The position numbers and the translations under genes were made by a program. Source: Acidobacteriota bacterium (GTDB taxonomy: Bacteria; Acidobacteriota; Thermoanaerobaculia; Thermoanaerobaculales; Thermoanaerobaculaceae). Taken from it: DNA of 64,000 nt. Below, piece by piece: positions 28,221-37,858 of this stretch (position 1 is the stretch's first letter; the number at the start of each line of letters is the position of its first letter). The stretch covers positions 1 through 64,000 of the forward strand of contig PKYI01000033.1 of assembly GCA_003133645.1 (NCBI GenBank), read 5' to 3'. The notes under the pieces were generated by a model. It did no database searches and had not been told where the DNA came from. It saw nothing but the letters and a program-made list of their open reading frames with translations.

Positions 28221-29012
28221 TCAGGAAGGAGGGCCGTGGGGCGTCGAGGGTCCCCACGTCCAGTAGAGGCCCAGGTAGGCGACGGTGTGGCGCTCGCCGC
28301 GAACAGTGTGGCCCGCGCTGAAGAGAAGGCTGAAGCCCGGAGTGAAGTTGAGGGAGCCCCCCAGGTCGGCGATCGCGAAGCCGCGTTCGCCTTCCGCATC
28401 GGCGCCCTGAGCGAAGACCTCGCCGCCGAGGGTCAGTCTCTTGCCAAGGTCCCGTTGCAGCAGCCAGCCGGCGAACGTGTGGCTCCTCTGCCCGGGAGCG
28501 TGGTTGATGGTCCAGCCGCCGCCGCCGTAGGTGGTCCACGGGCCCCAGCTCTTCTGGATCCAAAGCGGGATCCTGAACCACGCGCGGCCGTTGCCGAGGC
28601 CGCGCGAGGCGTTCCCGGCCGGCAACTCGACCATCGGAAAGATCCCAATCTGGGGTCCGTGCTCGGTCTCCTGGAGAAAGCGAAACTTGAAACCCAGCTC
28701 CACGTCACCCAACCCGGATTGCGTCCGGCTTCCGAACGACTGGCTCCACGCCCACGGCACGACCAAGTGGAGCTGGAGGTTCGGGGCCGCGCCCAGGTTG
28801 AACTCGACGGCGGGGCCCTGGATCTGCCTGGCGGCTGAGGAACGGTCGTAGCTGGAGAAGAGGTACGCCTCCCAGTGCCGGTAGTCCACCGGCTCGGGGT
28901 CGTCCGTCAGGAACGGCGGGCCGGCGAACGCGGGAGGCGCCAGGACGAGGGCGAGCAACACCAGCACACGCAGAACAACCAGGCAAAGGCACCTCGCCCC
29001 CGCTCGAGTCAT
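28221..29012 (-). CDS. Outer-membrane beta-barrel-like protein (transporter family, hypothetical)
   Basis: 263-residue exported protein. A signal peptide ends in AFA near residue 30, followed by the opening GPPFLTDDPEPVDYRHWEAYLF typical of the MetA-pathway-of-phenol-degradation-like/transporter barrel family. The remainder alternates aromatic and polar strands (LQLHLVVPWAW, DVELGFKFRFL, RTHTVAYLGLYWTW-like ending), as expected for a small barrel. The start at 29012 lies 24 bp after the DoxX stop. What it transports, if anything, is unknown. Confidence 0.7.
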   Translation of the reverse strand: MTRAGARCLCLVVLRVLVLLALVLAPPAFAGPPFLTDDPEPVDYRHWEAYLFSSYDRSSAARQIQGPAVEFNLGAAPNLQLHLVVPWAWSQSFGSRTQSGLGDVELGFKFRFLQETEHGPQIGIFPMVELPAGNASRGLGNGRAWFRIPLWIQKSWGPWTTYGGGGWTINHAPGQRSHTFAGWLLQRDLGKRLTLGGEVFAQGADAEGERGFAIADLGGSLNFTPGFSLLFSAGHTVRGERHTVAYLGLYWTWGPSTPHGPPS

Positions 29013-29035
29013 GGGGCGCCCCCGCTCTCGCCCTC

Positions 29036-29497
29036 TCATCCGTCGAGGTCCCGCCGGCACCGCCGGTCGAGGGACCAGGGGCCCGGGCCCGACAGCAGAA
29101 GGAAGATGAGCGAGCAGAGCATGGCGAAGTCGGCCCGCGCGTCGCTCACCATGAACCAGAAGCCCTGCCCCGCGCGGAGCAGCTCCGGTACCTTGGTCGT
29201 GGCGATGGCCGTCAGGATGACCGCGAGGAGCGGAACCGCCGCCAGACGGGTCGCCAGCCCCAGGACGATCAAGAGACCGCAGAGGACCTCGAAGGTCCCG
29301 ACGAAGTGCGCGGTGGCCCCCGGCCACGGGAACCCGATCCGCGTGAACCGCACGACGCCCATGTTGGGGTCGGTGAACTTAAGGATGCCCTGGGTGAAGA
29401 AGATCAGCCCCACGGCGAGCCGGTCAACGAGGGTGCTCCGCGCCCCGGTGGTGGCGGCCGGAAGAAGAGGAAGGACCAAGCGTCGATCATGCCACAC
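29036..29497 (-). CDS. DoxX family membrane protein
   Basis: 153-residue protein with four transmembrane helices in the DoxX arrangement: RLAVGLIFFTQGILKFTDP, FVGTFEVLCGLLIVLGLATR, VPLLAVILTAIATTKV and FAMLCSLIFLLLSGPGPWSLDR. Family members are linked to oxidative stress and thiosulfate/quinone reactions, but most are uncharacterised. No ATG precedes the first helix in frame closely; the GTG at 29497 has GGGAG upstream and gives normal length. The downstream barrel gene is probably in the same operon. Confidence 0.85.
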   Translation of the reverse strand: MWHDRRLVLPLLPAATTGARSTLVDRLAVGLIFFTQGILKFTDPNMGVVRFTRIGFPWPGATAHFVGTFEVLCGLLIVLGLATRLAAVPLLAVILTAIATTKVPELLRAGQGFWFMVSDARADFAMLCSLIFLLLSGPGPWSLDRRCRRDLDG

Positions 29498-29771
29498 GCT
29501 CCCTTGCGCTTTGTCCAGGTGGACGGCGGCTGCTGCCCGGCTGAAGCCTGTTGCGGAAGCCACGAAACTCGCGGTTGACAGGGTCCATGCCCAGGTTCCT
29601 ATAACGATAGGCATCAACGAGATCCACAATACTTCCATTCCCTCCCCGAATGGCGACGTGCCCGGACGGCAGGCGACTGGCCCGGCGGCCAACCTCGGCG
29701 ACGCGTTCCGGCGCCGCGACCGAATCGCGTCGCTGCATTGCCTCGATGGAAACCACGCGAGCGGTCGGCGC
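29498..29771. other. Intergenic region without a convincing gene
   Basis: A 274-bp gap between DoxX and the GT39-like gene, both on the minus strand. It contains TTGACA (29575) and TATAAC (29600) on the plus strand with a 19-bp spacer but no plus-strand gene after it. Minus-strand frames read as hydrophobic or Arg-rich fragments without start signals. I see nothing firm. Confidence 0.4.
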
Positions 29772-31616
29772 TTACGAACGTGGCCCAGGCCTGCGTTCGT
29801 ATACCCGGAGGCGATAGCCGCTTGCGGGAAAGACCTGCTGCGAGCGGAGCCGCCAGCGCGGGTCCGTCTCCATCGCGCGGCGCGCCGGGTCGAGCCAACC
29901 GGTCTCCTGCGTCCACCCCTCGCGCCAGGCTGAATCGTCCCGCTGGAGGTCAAGGATCAGCACGGCACTCACGTTGCTCCGTTGCGCAGCAATTTCCGGA
30001 AGGCGTTGGGGACCCGCGTCCCGCAACACTTGATCCGCCGAGCGCGGCACGTCGCTCGCTTCGAACGCACGCACAGACTGCCAGGCATCCCACTCGACGA
30101 GACCCGGGCTGAAGTCGTTCCAGTAGCCGGCGAGGACGGAACCGCGGGCGGTCGCCGCCGCTTGGGCAACCGCCGTCGCGACCGGGCGCAATGTGGCCGG
30201 CACGCTGTTCTCCACCAGGCCGGCGGTAAGGCGCCCTCGATCAATCGGAACGAAAATCGCGAGAATGAGGACGAGCGCGGCGGCGCTCGAGGCCACCAGG
30301 GTTCGGAGGCGAGGCGTGATCGGCCGCCTGATCACCCAGACGAGCGCGGTCGCCGCCGCGAGCCAGAGCAGCGGTACCAGCGGGAAGAGAAACCGCGTGA
30401 GCTTGTAGGGGTGGACCAGCGTGCCGATCAGGCCAAGGACAAGCGCCAGGACGACGACGCCGTTGGGTGGCGAGAGTCGAGGCCAGAGAACGACCGCGAG
30501 CACGACCAGGACGAGGCACGCCCCGCCCACCGCGACCGAGGGCGAGAATTCTTGGAGGAATGCACGGGGGTAGAACAGGGCGCCCGAGGGCGTCCACAGC
30601 GAGGGGCCTGCGTCACGGTTTTCGAGGACACGCACGAAACCGCGCGCGTGGGAAGGCGGGAGCATCCAGACCGCGATCGGCAGGAGGATGACCAGCGCAA
30701 TCGCCCGCGGCCGCGGACCGGCCGTCGCATACCAGGCCTTGAGCCGCGCCCAACTCCGTCGCGGTCGGATGAGCGCGTGGGCGAGCACCAGGATGTAGAG
30801 GATGTAGAGCGGCGTGCCGAGTGAGATCGAACGGCTGGCTTGGCCGCTGGGGTCGTTCACTCGCCCGCCGAAGATGGCGAGCGCCAGTATCCCGGCGGCG
30901 TACGCGAGCAGGAAGATCCGCCACGGACGGCGCCAGGCGACCAACCTCAAACGCGTCACCGCCTGGGCGCGCAGGGCTGCCAGCGATCCGGCTGCGAGCC
31001 AAATCTCGGCGAGCACGAACGGCACGAGCCACGCCAGACCGTAGTTGAACTTGAGGAAGAACAGCAGCACCGCCGCCAGGCACGCGAGCGTGAAATCGCG
31101 CGGCGCGCTGCTGCGCAGCGAGCGCGCGTAGCTCCCCACGGCGAGAAACAGCAACAGCGCTCCAGGGATCTCGAGCATCACGAGCGTTCCAAAGAGCTGG
31201 AAGGCGGGGCTCACCGCAACCGAGGCCGCGACGAGGGCGCCGGCGAGGTCCCTGCCATCGCCGCCCACCTGTCGCCCGGCCCAGAAGCCGGCCATGATCG
31301 TGAGGACGAACAGCACGACCATCCCGCCGCTTGCCGTCCGATAGGTCGGGCCGAAGGGGACGAACGCCGTCGCTTCGATCAGCGGGAAGACCGGCCCCCA
31401 CAGGTCGAGTTCCCCGACGGCCCGCGCGAAGTCGAGAGGGTCCAAATCCTTCACCGCGTGCGCCAGGTGGGCCCCCGCCGCGCCATACTTGGCCATATCC
31501 CATTTGGGCAGCCCGTCCCACGAGGAGGCCAGCGCCCACAGCCCGGCGCCGGTGCGCACTGCAAGTGCGCCCACGAGGAGCCAGGTGAGCAGCACGAGTG
31601 CTCGCGCTACCCGCAT
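29772..31616 (-). CDS. GT39/ArnT-like integral membrane glycosyltransferase (putative)
   Basis: 614-residue protein with about 11-12 hydrophobic segments and a C-terminal soluble domain (about 470-614). The first loop contains WDMAKYGAAGAHLAHAVKDLDP, where an acidic residue would sit in the lumenal loop as in lipid-linked sugar transferases (GT39/PMT, ArnT). Later blocks such as HPYKLTRFLFPLVPLLWLAAATAL match the polytopic dolichyl-phosphomannose-type family. Donor and acceptor are unknown. The start at 31616 has no strong ribosome-binding site. It stands alone on its strand beside the DUF748 pseudogene. Confidence 0.7.
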   Translation of the reverse strand: MRVARALVLLTWLLVGALAVRTGAGLWALASSWDGLPKWDMAKYGAAGAHLAHAVKDLDPLDFARAVGELDLWGPVFPLIEATAFVPFGPTYRTASGGMVVLFVLTIMAGFWAGRQVGGDGRDLAGALVAASVAVSPAFQLFGTLVMLEIPGALLLFLAVGSYARSLRSSAPRDFTLACLAAVLLFFLKFNYGLAWLVPFVLAEIWLAAGSLAALRAQAVTRLRLVAWRRPWRIFLLAYAAGILALAIFGGRVNDPSGQASRSISLGTPLYILYILVLAHALIRPRRSWARLKAWYATAGPRPRAIALVILLPIAVWMLPPSHARGFVRVLENRDAGPSLWTPSGALFYPRAFLQEFSPSVAVGGACLVLVVLAVVLWPRLSPPNGVVVLALVLGLIGTLVHPYKLTRFLFPLVPLLWLAAATALVWVIRRPITPRLRTLVASSAAALVLILAIFVPIDRGRLTAGLVENSVPATLRPVATAVAQAAATARGSVLAGYWNDFSPGLVEWDAWQSVRAFEASDVPRSADQVLRDAGPQRLPEIAAQRSNVSAVLILDLQRDDSAWREGWTQETGWLDPARRAMETDPRWRLRSQQVFPASGYRLRVYERRPGPRS

Positions 31617-31738
31617 GAGAGGAGGGGAACACCCACGTCGAATCCCCACAGATGGTACCTCGGCCGCGGCTTCGACGAGCGGTATCCTGGAGCGGGGCCG
31701 AACCCCGGACCTGTGGCCAGTAGGGAAAGGAGCAGCGC

Positions 31739-33823
31739 ATGCCCTTGGCGGAGCTGGCGCGGCGTCCGAAGGTGAGGCGGTGGCTCGGAATCGCGGCCGC
31801 CGCGGTGGCCGTGCACGCCCTGATCGGCGTCTTCGCCGTGCCGCCCCTGCTGCGCTCACTCCTCGCCGGCAAGCTCACGCAGGCGCTGCACCGGCGCACC
31901 ACGGTCGAGGCCGTGTCGTTCAACCCGTTCGCCCTCGCCGTCCACGAGCTCAAGGTGGCGGACGGGACCGTGCTGTTCTCCGACGCGGCGGTGAAGCCCC
32001 CGTTCGCGGCCACGTTGCGCGCGGTGGAACTCGGCGTGCGCTCGTTCAGCACCGCACCCAACGCAGCCGCCACGGTCGAGCTGTCGCTGGCGACGGACGC
32101 GGACGAGACGCTGCGCGAGACCGGCGAGCTGACGTTCGCGCCGCTCGCGGCGCACGGGACGGTCGAGGTCGCGGGTCTGCCGCTGCGCCGCTACGCGGCG
32201 TACTACAGGGACGCCGTCGCGTTCGAGGTCAGAGACGGCGTGCTCGGCCTGCCCACCGGCTACGCCTGATCCGGAAGCGGCGACGGCTGGACGCTCTCGG
32301 ACTTGGCGGCCACACTGCGCTCGCTGCGCCTGCACCGTGCCGGGGAGCGCGGCGACTTCCTCGCCGTCCCCGAGACGGTGCTGAAGGGGTCGTCTCGCTC
32401 GACCTGGCCGCACGGACCCTCACGCTCGGAGAGCTGTCGCTCGCGGGCGCCCGCCTCGCGGTCGCTCGCGGCTACAGTCAAGGGCCTGCCTTTGGTCCCG
32501 CTGCAGGGGTACATCACCGACCGCCTTCACCTCGTCGTCAACGACGGCACCGCCTCGGCCGCCGGCGAGCTGACCGTTGCCGCGGGCGGCCCGGCGTCGA
32601 GCGCCAGCTTCACCGGGCGGGCCTCGGTCGACCGCCTCGCCACCGTGGACGCCCACGCCGCCGAGGACCTCGTCAAGTGGGACTCGCTCGTCTTCACCGG
32701 CGTCTCGTTCGCCAGCGAGCCGTTCCGCCTCGAGATCGCCGACGTCACGCTCGCAGGACTGGCCTCGAAAGTCATCCTCGCCGCCGACAGCGCGATCGCC
32801 TTCGTCGACCGCTCGGTGAGCCCGGAGTTCCGGATGGACGTGACCGGCCTGGCAGGATCCGTGTCGGGCCTGTCCTCGCTCGCCTTGACCGCCGCCGATG
32901 TCGATCTCCGCGCGACCCTCAACGGCCAGGCGCCGGTGTCGCTCACCGGCAAGGTCAACATGCTCGCCGGGAACCTGTTCCTCGACATCAAGGTGGCAAG
33001 CCCAAAGGCGACCCACCTGCCGGTGCGCCTCGCCATCTCGCTGCTCAAGCACCGCGAGGGGCGCATCACGCTGAACCTGCCGGTCAGCGGCTCGCTCGAC
33101 GACCCCAAGTTCCGCGTCGGGCGGATCATCCTGAAGGTGATCGTCAACCTGCTCGCCAAGGTCGCAACCTCCCCGTTCTCGCTGCTGGGCTCACTGTTCG
33201 GCGGCAGCAGCGCCGAACTGGACACCGTCGCGTTCGCGCCCGGCGCCGCCACCCTCGACGACACCGCTCGCGGCCGTCTCGACATCCTCGCGAAAGCGCT
33301 CAACGACCGGCCCGGCCTCCGGCTCGAGATCGCCGGCCGCACCGACGAGGCCGCCGAGTACGACGAGTACCTCACCCCCGCCTACAAGCACGGCAAGTTC
33401 GCCAAGCCGCGGAACTTCCTCGGCATCGCCAAGAAGGAGCCGGCGCCCGAGATGGAGCGTCTCCTGCGCGCCAGCCTCGACCCCAGCCCCGACGCTCTGC
33501 GCCACCTCGCCACCGCCCGCGCCGAGGCCGTCCAGGGCTACCTGCTGCAGACCGGCAAGGTCAAGGCCGACCAGCTCTTTATCGTCGGGCCGTCGGGCGC
33601 CGCGCCAGCCGCCAAGGGCAAGGGCGATTTCTCCGCGGTGACTTCGATCGACGAGGTCATCGGCAGCTACGTCGCCGCCGAGGCCGCCGCCGGCGCCGTC
33701 AAGTCGGGTGAGGCGGCGGTGTACACGAAGGGCGAGGTCTCGCTCGCCCTGGCCGGCACCGGCCGCGGCGTCGTCATCGGCTTCGACTTCGGCAAGCTCG
33801 ACATCGAGCGCACTCACAGATAG
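31739..33823 (+). pseudogene. Degenerate DUF748 (AsmA-like) gene
   Basis: The N-terminal 176 codons (31739-32269) encode a membrane anchor and a DUF748-like domain (LTQALHRRTTVEAVSFNPFALAV). They end at an in-frame TGA at 32267. The same frame resumes with GWTLSDLAATLRSLRLHR, shifts by one near 32387 into SLDLAARTLTLGELSLAGARL, and returns to the first frame near 32475 at GLPLVPLQGYITD. From there it stays open to 33823, including an OmpA-like C-terminal stretch (FAPGAATLDDTARGRLDILAKAL). Intact relatives are several hundred residues longer at the frameshift region, so an internal deletion is also likely. The 3' part (32500-33823) is clean and could still be translated as a fragment. Confidence 0.8.
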
Positions 33824-33928
33824 CCGCGGGCTGCTGCAGGACGGCCGGAACCGGTGTGGGTCCGGAGGCGGAGCCGGGCGGGGCGCCCCGGGCGCAACTG
33901 CGGAACGGGGTTGTGCGTAAACTGTTCC

Positions 33929-34621
33929 ATGATGAGACTGGACAGGCCGCGGCCGTGGACATGGTTGAGGTCCGCGTCGCTGCTCTGCCTGACAGTCGGC
34001 GTCGCGGCGGCGGCCGGGCCGCGCATCGACTTCGACCGTCTCTCGACCGACGAGGGCCTGTCGGAGAGCATCGTCGAGGACGGATCGGGCATCCTCTGGG
34101 TGGGCGCATTCGAGGGTGGCCTCAACCGGCTGGACCAGGCAACTGGCGGCTTCCGCCGCTATACCGCCCGCGACGGTCTGGCCAGCGACTCCGTCTACGC
34201 GATGGTCCTCGACCCCGCAACCGGCGATCTGACGTTCGTCAACGCCGGTCTGTGCGAGCCGCTCATGAAGTCCGGAGCGGGCGTGGAGTACTTGACCTCC
34301 TCCGGGTCGACCCTCCCGCTGGGCGCCCGTGCCGGCACCTCGTACGAGCGCCGGACGGTGCGGCTGGCCGGGGGGGACGCAATCGTCGTGTTCTCCGACG
34401 GGGTCCCCGAGGCTCAGAGCCATTCCGGCGGCCAGTACGGCTACGACCGCCCCCGTGACCTCCTCGCTCGCCTGGACGTCTCGGCCCTCTCGGCGGAGAG
34501 CATCAGGGACACGCTCATCCGGGATGCGCGACACTTCTCGGGCGGCTCGCACCCGAGCGACGACATGACCCTGGTGGTGATCAGATCGACGGCGAACCCT
34601 GACGGGTCGGCCGCACACTAA
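33929..34621 (+). CDS. Collapsed two-component-regulator propeller/SpoIIE phosphatase protein
   Basis: 230-residue protein made of the two ends of a much larger family. It has a signal peptide (residues 10-29), one sensor-propeller blade region (LSTDEGLSES, GILWVGAFEGGLNRLD, YTARDGLASDSVY; 37-90), then directly the second half of a PP2C/SpoIIE phosphatase domain (ATGDLTFVNAGLCEPLM to DDMTLVVIR; 97-222). Full proteins carry about 20 blades, a Y_Y_Y domain, a membrane helix and a complete phosphatase, often over 1000 residues. The junction is in frame, so the gene stayed open after the deletion. It is most likely a nonfunctional remnant. Start ATG 33929 or 33932. Confidence 0.75.
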   Translation: MMRLDRPRPWTWLRSASLLCLTVGVAAAAGPRIDFDRLSTDEGLSESIVEDGSGILWVGAFEGGLNRLDQATGGFRRYTARDGLASDSVYAMVLDPATGDLTFVNAGLCEPLMKSGAGVEYLTSSGSTLPLGARAGTSYERRTVRLAGGDAIVVFSDGVPEAQSHSGGQYGYDRPRDLLARLDVSALSAESIRDTLIRDARHFSGGSHPSDDMTLVVIRSTANPDGSAAH

Positions 34622-34650
34622 ACTCCGCGGCGGCCGTACTCGGCGCTCGG

Positions 34651-34686
34651 GTCAGGCTTGCATCGTTGGGTTGTCGGGCTCCAGCC
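34651..34686 (+). repeat. Dispersed GTCAGG/GCGTTGTT repeat, copy A
   Basis: A 36-bp element reading GTCAGGCTTGC...GTTGGGTTG...GGGCTCCAGCC, between the propeller/SpoIIE remnant and the end of the cytidylate-kinase-like gene. It is the same length as copies B (40531-40566, reverse) and C (42758-42793), with conserved ends and variable GTTG units. Confidence 0.65.
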
Positions 34687-34711
34687 AGCCGCCCATCCCG
34701 CATTTGTCAAC

Positions 34712-35467
34712 TCAGCCGGACCTGGAGGTACCGATCGCGCCAGGGTTCTGGTGAGGCCACCGCTTCCTGCACACGCCGACGACCACGCCGGCGAGCTCGT
34801 CGATCGGGCACCAGGACGAGTTGACGACCAGATCGTAGTACAGCGGATCCTCCACGTCGCAGTCGAACGCGTGCGATACGGCGTGCGCCCGCGCCCTGTC
34901 GGCATCCTTGATCTCATCGTACGCACTCTCCTTGTCCATGCCGCTCCGGGAACAGACACGGGCGATGCGGTCCTCGATGGTCGCCACCACCCGGACCGAG
35001 AGGCCACGTTCGTGCGGCAGGAAGAAATTGGCGTCACGCCCGAGAAAGACCACCTCCCCGTGCACCGCGAGGAGCTGAAAGACGCGCCGCAACTCGTGGG
35101 TGTAGGTGTCGCGCGTGATCATGGCGTGCGGCATGAGGTCGCCGAGAACATCGGTGACCCAGTTCGCGGCGTCCTTATCGAGAAGGTTCATCATCGAGGG
35201 GTTGACATGCAGGTGTGCAGCCACGAGGTCGACCACCTCGCGATCCAGGACCGGCCACCCGAGGGCTGCGCCGACCCGCCGGGCGAGCTCGATCCCGCCC
35301 GCTCCGCGCTGCCGGGCCACGGCGACGTACGGACCCATGTGGCATTCGGGCTCGTACTCCGGCCTCTCGGACGCGAGGGCCGCGGCGATGCGCCGCCGCA
35401 TGCGGTTCCAGCTGATGCTCCGCGCCGCCAGTTCGGTGACGATCGCATCCACTGAGGGAGTGGTCAT
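34712..35467 (-). CDS. Cytidylate kinase-like family protein
   Basis: 251-residue P-loop-type protein of the cytidylate-kinase-like family. The nucleotide-binding segment appears as VAVARQRGAGGIELARRVGAALGWPVLDREVV, followed by FLGRDANFFL and VRVVATIEDRIARVCSR. The N-terminal 45 residues are an extension absent from housekeeping Cmk. The P-loop (RQRGAGG) lacks the canonical GKST, as in many family members, so kinase activity and substrate are open. The start at 35467 follows GGAGG. It is 127 bp downstream of the acyl-CoA synthetase gene on the same strand. Confidence 0.8.
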   Translation of the reverse strand: MTTPSVDAIVTELAARSISWNRMRRRIAAALASERPEYEPECHMGPYVAVARQRGAGGIELARRVGAALGWPVLDREVVDLVAAHLHVNPSMMNLLDKDAANWVTDVLGDLMPHAMITRDTYTHELRRVFQLLAVHGEVVFLGRDANFFLPHERGLSVRVVATIEDRIARVCSRSGMDKESAYDEIKDADRARAHAVSHAFDCDVEDPLYYDLVVNSSWCPIDELAGVVVGVCRKRWPHQNPGAIGTSRSG

Positions 35468-35594
35468 GACGGTGGCCTCCGGATCTGTTGGTCCTAAACC
35501 TAATCTCGTCGCATCTCGCTGCCACGTCAACCCTGGTCGCTCGCGACCAGGTGAGCCGGCGGCACCCGCGAGGCGGAGCTGCGCCGCCGACCGG

Positions 35595-37385
35595 TCATTG
35601 CGGCCTCGCCTCCCGGTACATCTCCTCGACAAGGGCGGCGAACTCCCTCTCCACGACGCGCCGGCGTACCTTGAGCGTGGGGGTGAGCTGGCCGCCCTCG
35701 ATGGTCAGCGTCACGGGCAACACCCGAAACAGCCGGATCTGCTCGTAGTGGGCCAACTCGGCGTTGGCCGCCTCCACCGCCTCGCGGAACAGCGCCTGCA
35801 CCCGGGAATCGGCGGCAAGGCCGACGGGCTCCTCCTCCGCGATCCCCTGTCCGGCGGCCCAGCCCCGCAGAGCGGCGAAGTCGGGGGAGAGGAGGGCCAC
35901 GATATACGGCCTGCCGTCGCCGATGAGCACCGCGGCGTCCACGAACCGGGAGCGCTTGAGCAACTCCTCGATGGGCTGAGGGGCGACGTTCTTGCCGCCT
36001 GCGGTGACGATGAGGTCCTTCTTGCGGTCCGTGATGTAGAGGAATCCGTCGCCGTCGAGGCGGCCGATGTCGCCGGTGTGGAAGAACCCGTCGGGCTCGA
36101 AGGCATCGCGGGTCGCGTCCGGCCGATGCCAGTAGCCCGGCGTGACGTTGGCGCCACGCACCAGGATCTCGCCGTCGCCCGCGATGCGGACCTCCACGTG
36201 GTCCAGGGGGCGGCCCACCGAGCCCAGGCGGTTTTCTCCGGGAAGGCAGCCGTTCACCGCAATCCCGGGCGACGTCTCGGTGAGGCCATAGCCCTCCTGG
36301 ATGGGAACCCCGACGGCGTGGAAGAACTCGTTGACGCGGACCGGCAGCGGTGCGCCGCCGGAGAGGGCGTAGGCCACCCGTCCGCCCAGGGCGGCGCGCA
36401 CCTTGGAGAGCACGAGCCGGTCGGCGACGGCGTAGGCGAGGGCCGTGCGCACGCCCGGGCGTTGCCCCGCCAGGCGGGCCCGAGCCACCCGCGTGCCGGC
36501 GGCCAGGGCCCAGTGGAACAGCCGGCGGCGCGCGGGGGTTGCCGCGTCCACCCTGGTGAGCACCGCGTCCCGGACCTTCTCGAACACGCGTGGCACGCTG
36601 CAGAAGTACATCGGCCTGATCACCGGCAGCAGCTCCGCCACGTGGCGGGCGGCGCAGTACGCCCGCGGGCACGACAACCGCATGTAGGCATAGCCCGCGC
36701 AGCGCTCGAGAACGTGGCACAGGGGCAGGAACTCCAGAACCAGGTCGTCCCCGGTGGTGGCGGCGCGCGCCGCCACCACCGCCGAGTTCTCGATGAAGTT
36801 GCGGTGCGTCAGCATCACGCCCTTGGGGTCGCCGGTGGTGCCGGAGGTGTAGATGATGGTGGCCAGGTCATCGGGACCGATCCTCCCGGCGCGCTCCCAG
36901 AAACGCGAACCGGCGTCCCCGGAGGCGCCGGAGGCGAGGATCTCCTCGAAGGACAGAGCGCCCGCCGCCGGCGTCCCCTCGATCTGCACCACGTGCTCGA
37001 GGCCGGGGCAGTCGCGGCGCACGCCGACCAGCATCACCGCGTGTTCGGCGCTGTCCGCCACAACCACGCGGCTGCCGGAGTCGCGCACCTGAAACGCGAT
37101 CTGGGCGGCGGTGAGGGTGGTGTACACGGGCACGTCCACGGCGCCCAGATCCAGCACCGCGAGGTCCACCATGTGCCACTCCGGGCGGTTCTCCGACATC
37201 AGCATCACCCGGTCGCCCCGCTCCACACCGAGCCGCGCGAGGCCCTCGGCCAAGGCCGCCGTGTGCTCGAGCAGCTCGCGGGTCGAGAGCCACCGCACCT
37301 CGCCGGGGCGGTAGAGGGCACAGTGGCGGTCCTTCTCCACCGCCACGTCGCGCCGGAAGATTTCGATGATGGAGCGCTCGCTCAT
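35595..37385 (-). CDS. Long-chain acyl-CoA synthetase (AMP-forming)
   Basis: 596-residue adenylate-forming enzyme. It has the P-loop IIYTSGTTGDPKGVMLTH (about 178-195), QEGYGLTETSP (A5), TGDIGRLDGDGFLYITDRKKDLIVTAGGKNVAP (A7/A8) and the terminal LTPTLKVRRRVV with the A10 Lys. This is the FadD15/FAA1-like class that activates long-chain fatty acids. The start at 37385 follows GAGGTG. Acyl-CoA could feed lipid synthesis, including the DHAP branch suggested by the gene at 1136, but they are 33 kb apart. Confidence 0.94.
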   Translation of the reverse strand: MSERSIIEIFRRDVAVEKDRHCALYRPGEVRWLSTRELLEHTAALAEGLARLGVERGDRVMLMSENRPEWHMVDLAVLDLGAVDVPVYTTLTAAQIAFQVRDSGSRVVVADSAEHAVMLVGVRRDCPGLEHVVQIEGTPAAGALSFEEILASGASGDAGSRFWERAGRIGPDDLATIIYTSGTTGDPKGVMLTHRNFIENSAVVAARAATTGDDLVLEFLPLCHVLERCAGYAYMRLSCPRAYCAARHVAELLPVIRPMYFCSVPRVFEKVRDAVLTRVDAATPARRRLFHWALAAGTRVARARLAGQRPGVRTALAYAVADRLVLSKVRAALGGRVAYALSGGAPLPVRVNEFFHAVGVPIQEGYGLTETSPGIAVNGCLPGENRLGSVGRPLDHVEVRIAGDGEILVRGANVTPGYWHRPDATRDAFEPDGFFHTGDIGRLDGDGFLYITDRKKDLIVTAGGKNVAPQPIEELLKRSRFVDAAVLIGDGRPYIVALLSPDFAALRGWAAGQGIAEEEPVGLAADSRVQALFREAVEAANAELAHYEQIRLFRVLPVTLTIEGGQLTPTLKVRRRVVEREFAALVEEMYREARPQ

Positions 37386-37591
37386 GGGCACCTCGCCTCG
37401 ATCGCGGGATCCGCCCGCCTGCAGTGCCGGGACGGAACGCTCCACGGCACGGTCGCCGCTCCCGGAATGGCGGCCGCGACGCGGGTCCGTATCGCGAAAA
37501 CGGTCGTTCTCTCAATATTCTAGCGTCTCCGAGGCCCGGCGCGACCGGAGGGTCGTTCGCCGTCAGGCCCGTCTCCCTCGCCGGCGTCGAT

Positions 37592-37858
37592 ATGAGTGGC
37601 CCACGCCGCGGCCCAGGTATCATCGAGACCGTGGCCAAGGAAGTTCCCGCCGCTGCGCTCGTTTCGGCTCTGGCCCCGGCAGTGGCCCTCGTCGCCGGCC
37701 TGCCGTTCGTGAACCGGATCGAGCCCGTCGTGCTCGGCCTCCCATTTCTGCTCTTCTGGATCCTCGGGTGGGTCCTGGTCACGCCGGTCTTCCTGGCCAT
37801 CGCCTATCTCCTCGCCGAGGCGACGCCCGATCGCACGGCGGGCGGGGCGAGTCGGTGA
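37592..37858 (+). CDS. DUF3311-type small membrane protein
   Basis: 88-residue protein with two transmembrane helices (VVLGLPFLLFWILGWVL and VTPVFLAIAYLLAE) after NRIEPVV, matching the small DUF3311/YhdT-like proteins that accompany sodium:solute symporters. The stop overlaps the symporter start (GTGA). The initiation site is uncertain: ATG 37592 lacks a ribosome-binding site and GTG 37631 gives a 75-residue form. Confidence 0.8.
   Translation: MSGPRRGPGIIETVAKEVPAAALVSALAPAVALVAGLPFVNRIEPVVLGLPFLLFWILGWVLVTPVFLAIAYLLAEATPDRTAGGASR

Noticed and set aside
29489..29590. 33-codon minus-strand frame (MDPVNREFRGFRNRLQPGSS) ahead of DoxX
   Set aside because: Although its stop falls near the DoxX start, it lacks a ribosome-binding site and has Arg/Pro-rich chance-like content.
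29575..29605. Plus-strand TTGACA/TATAAC promoter
   Set aside because: The spacer is 19 bp and no plus-strand gene follows.
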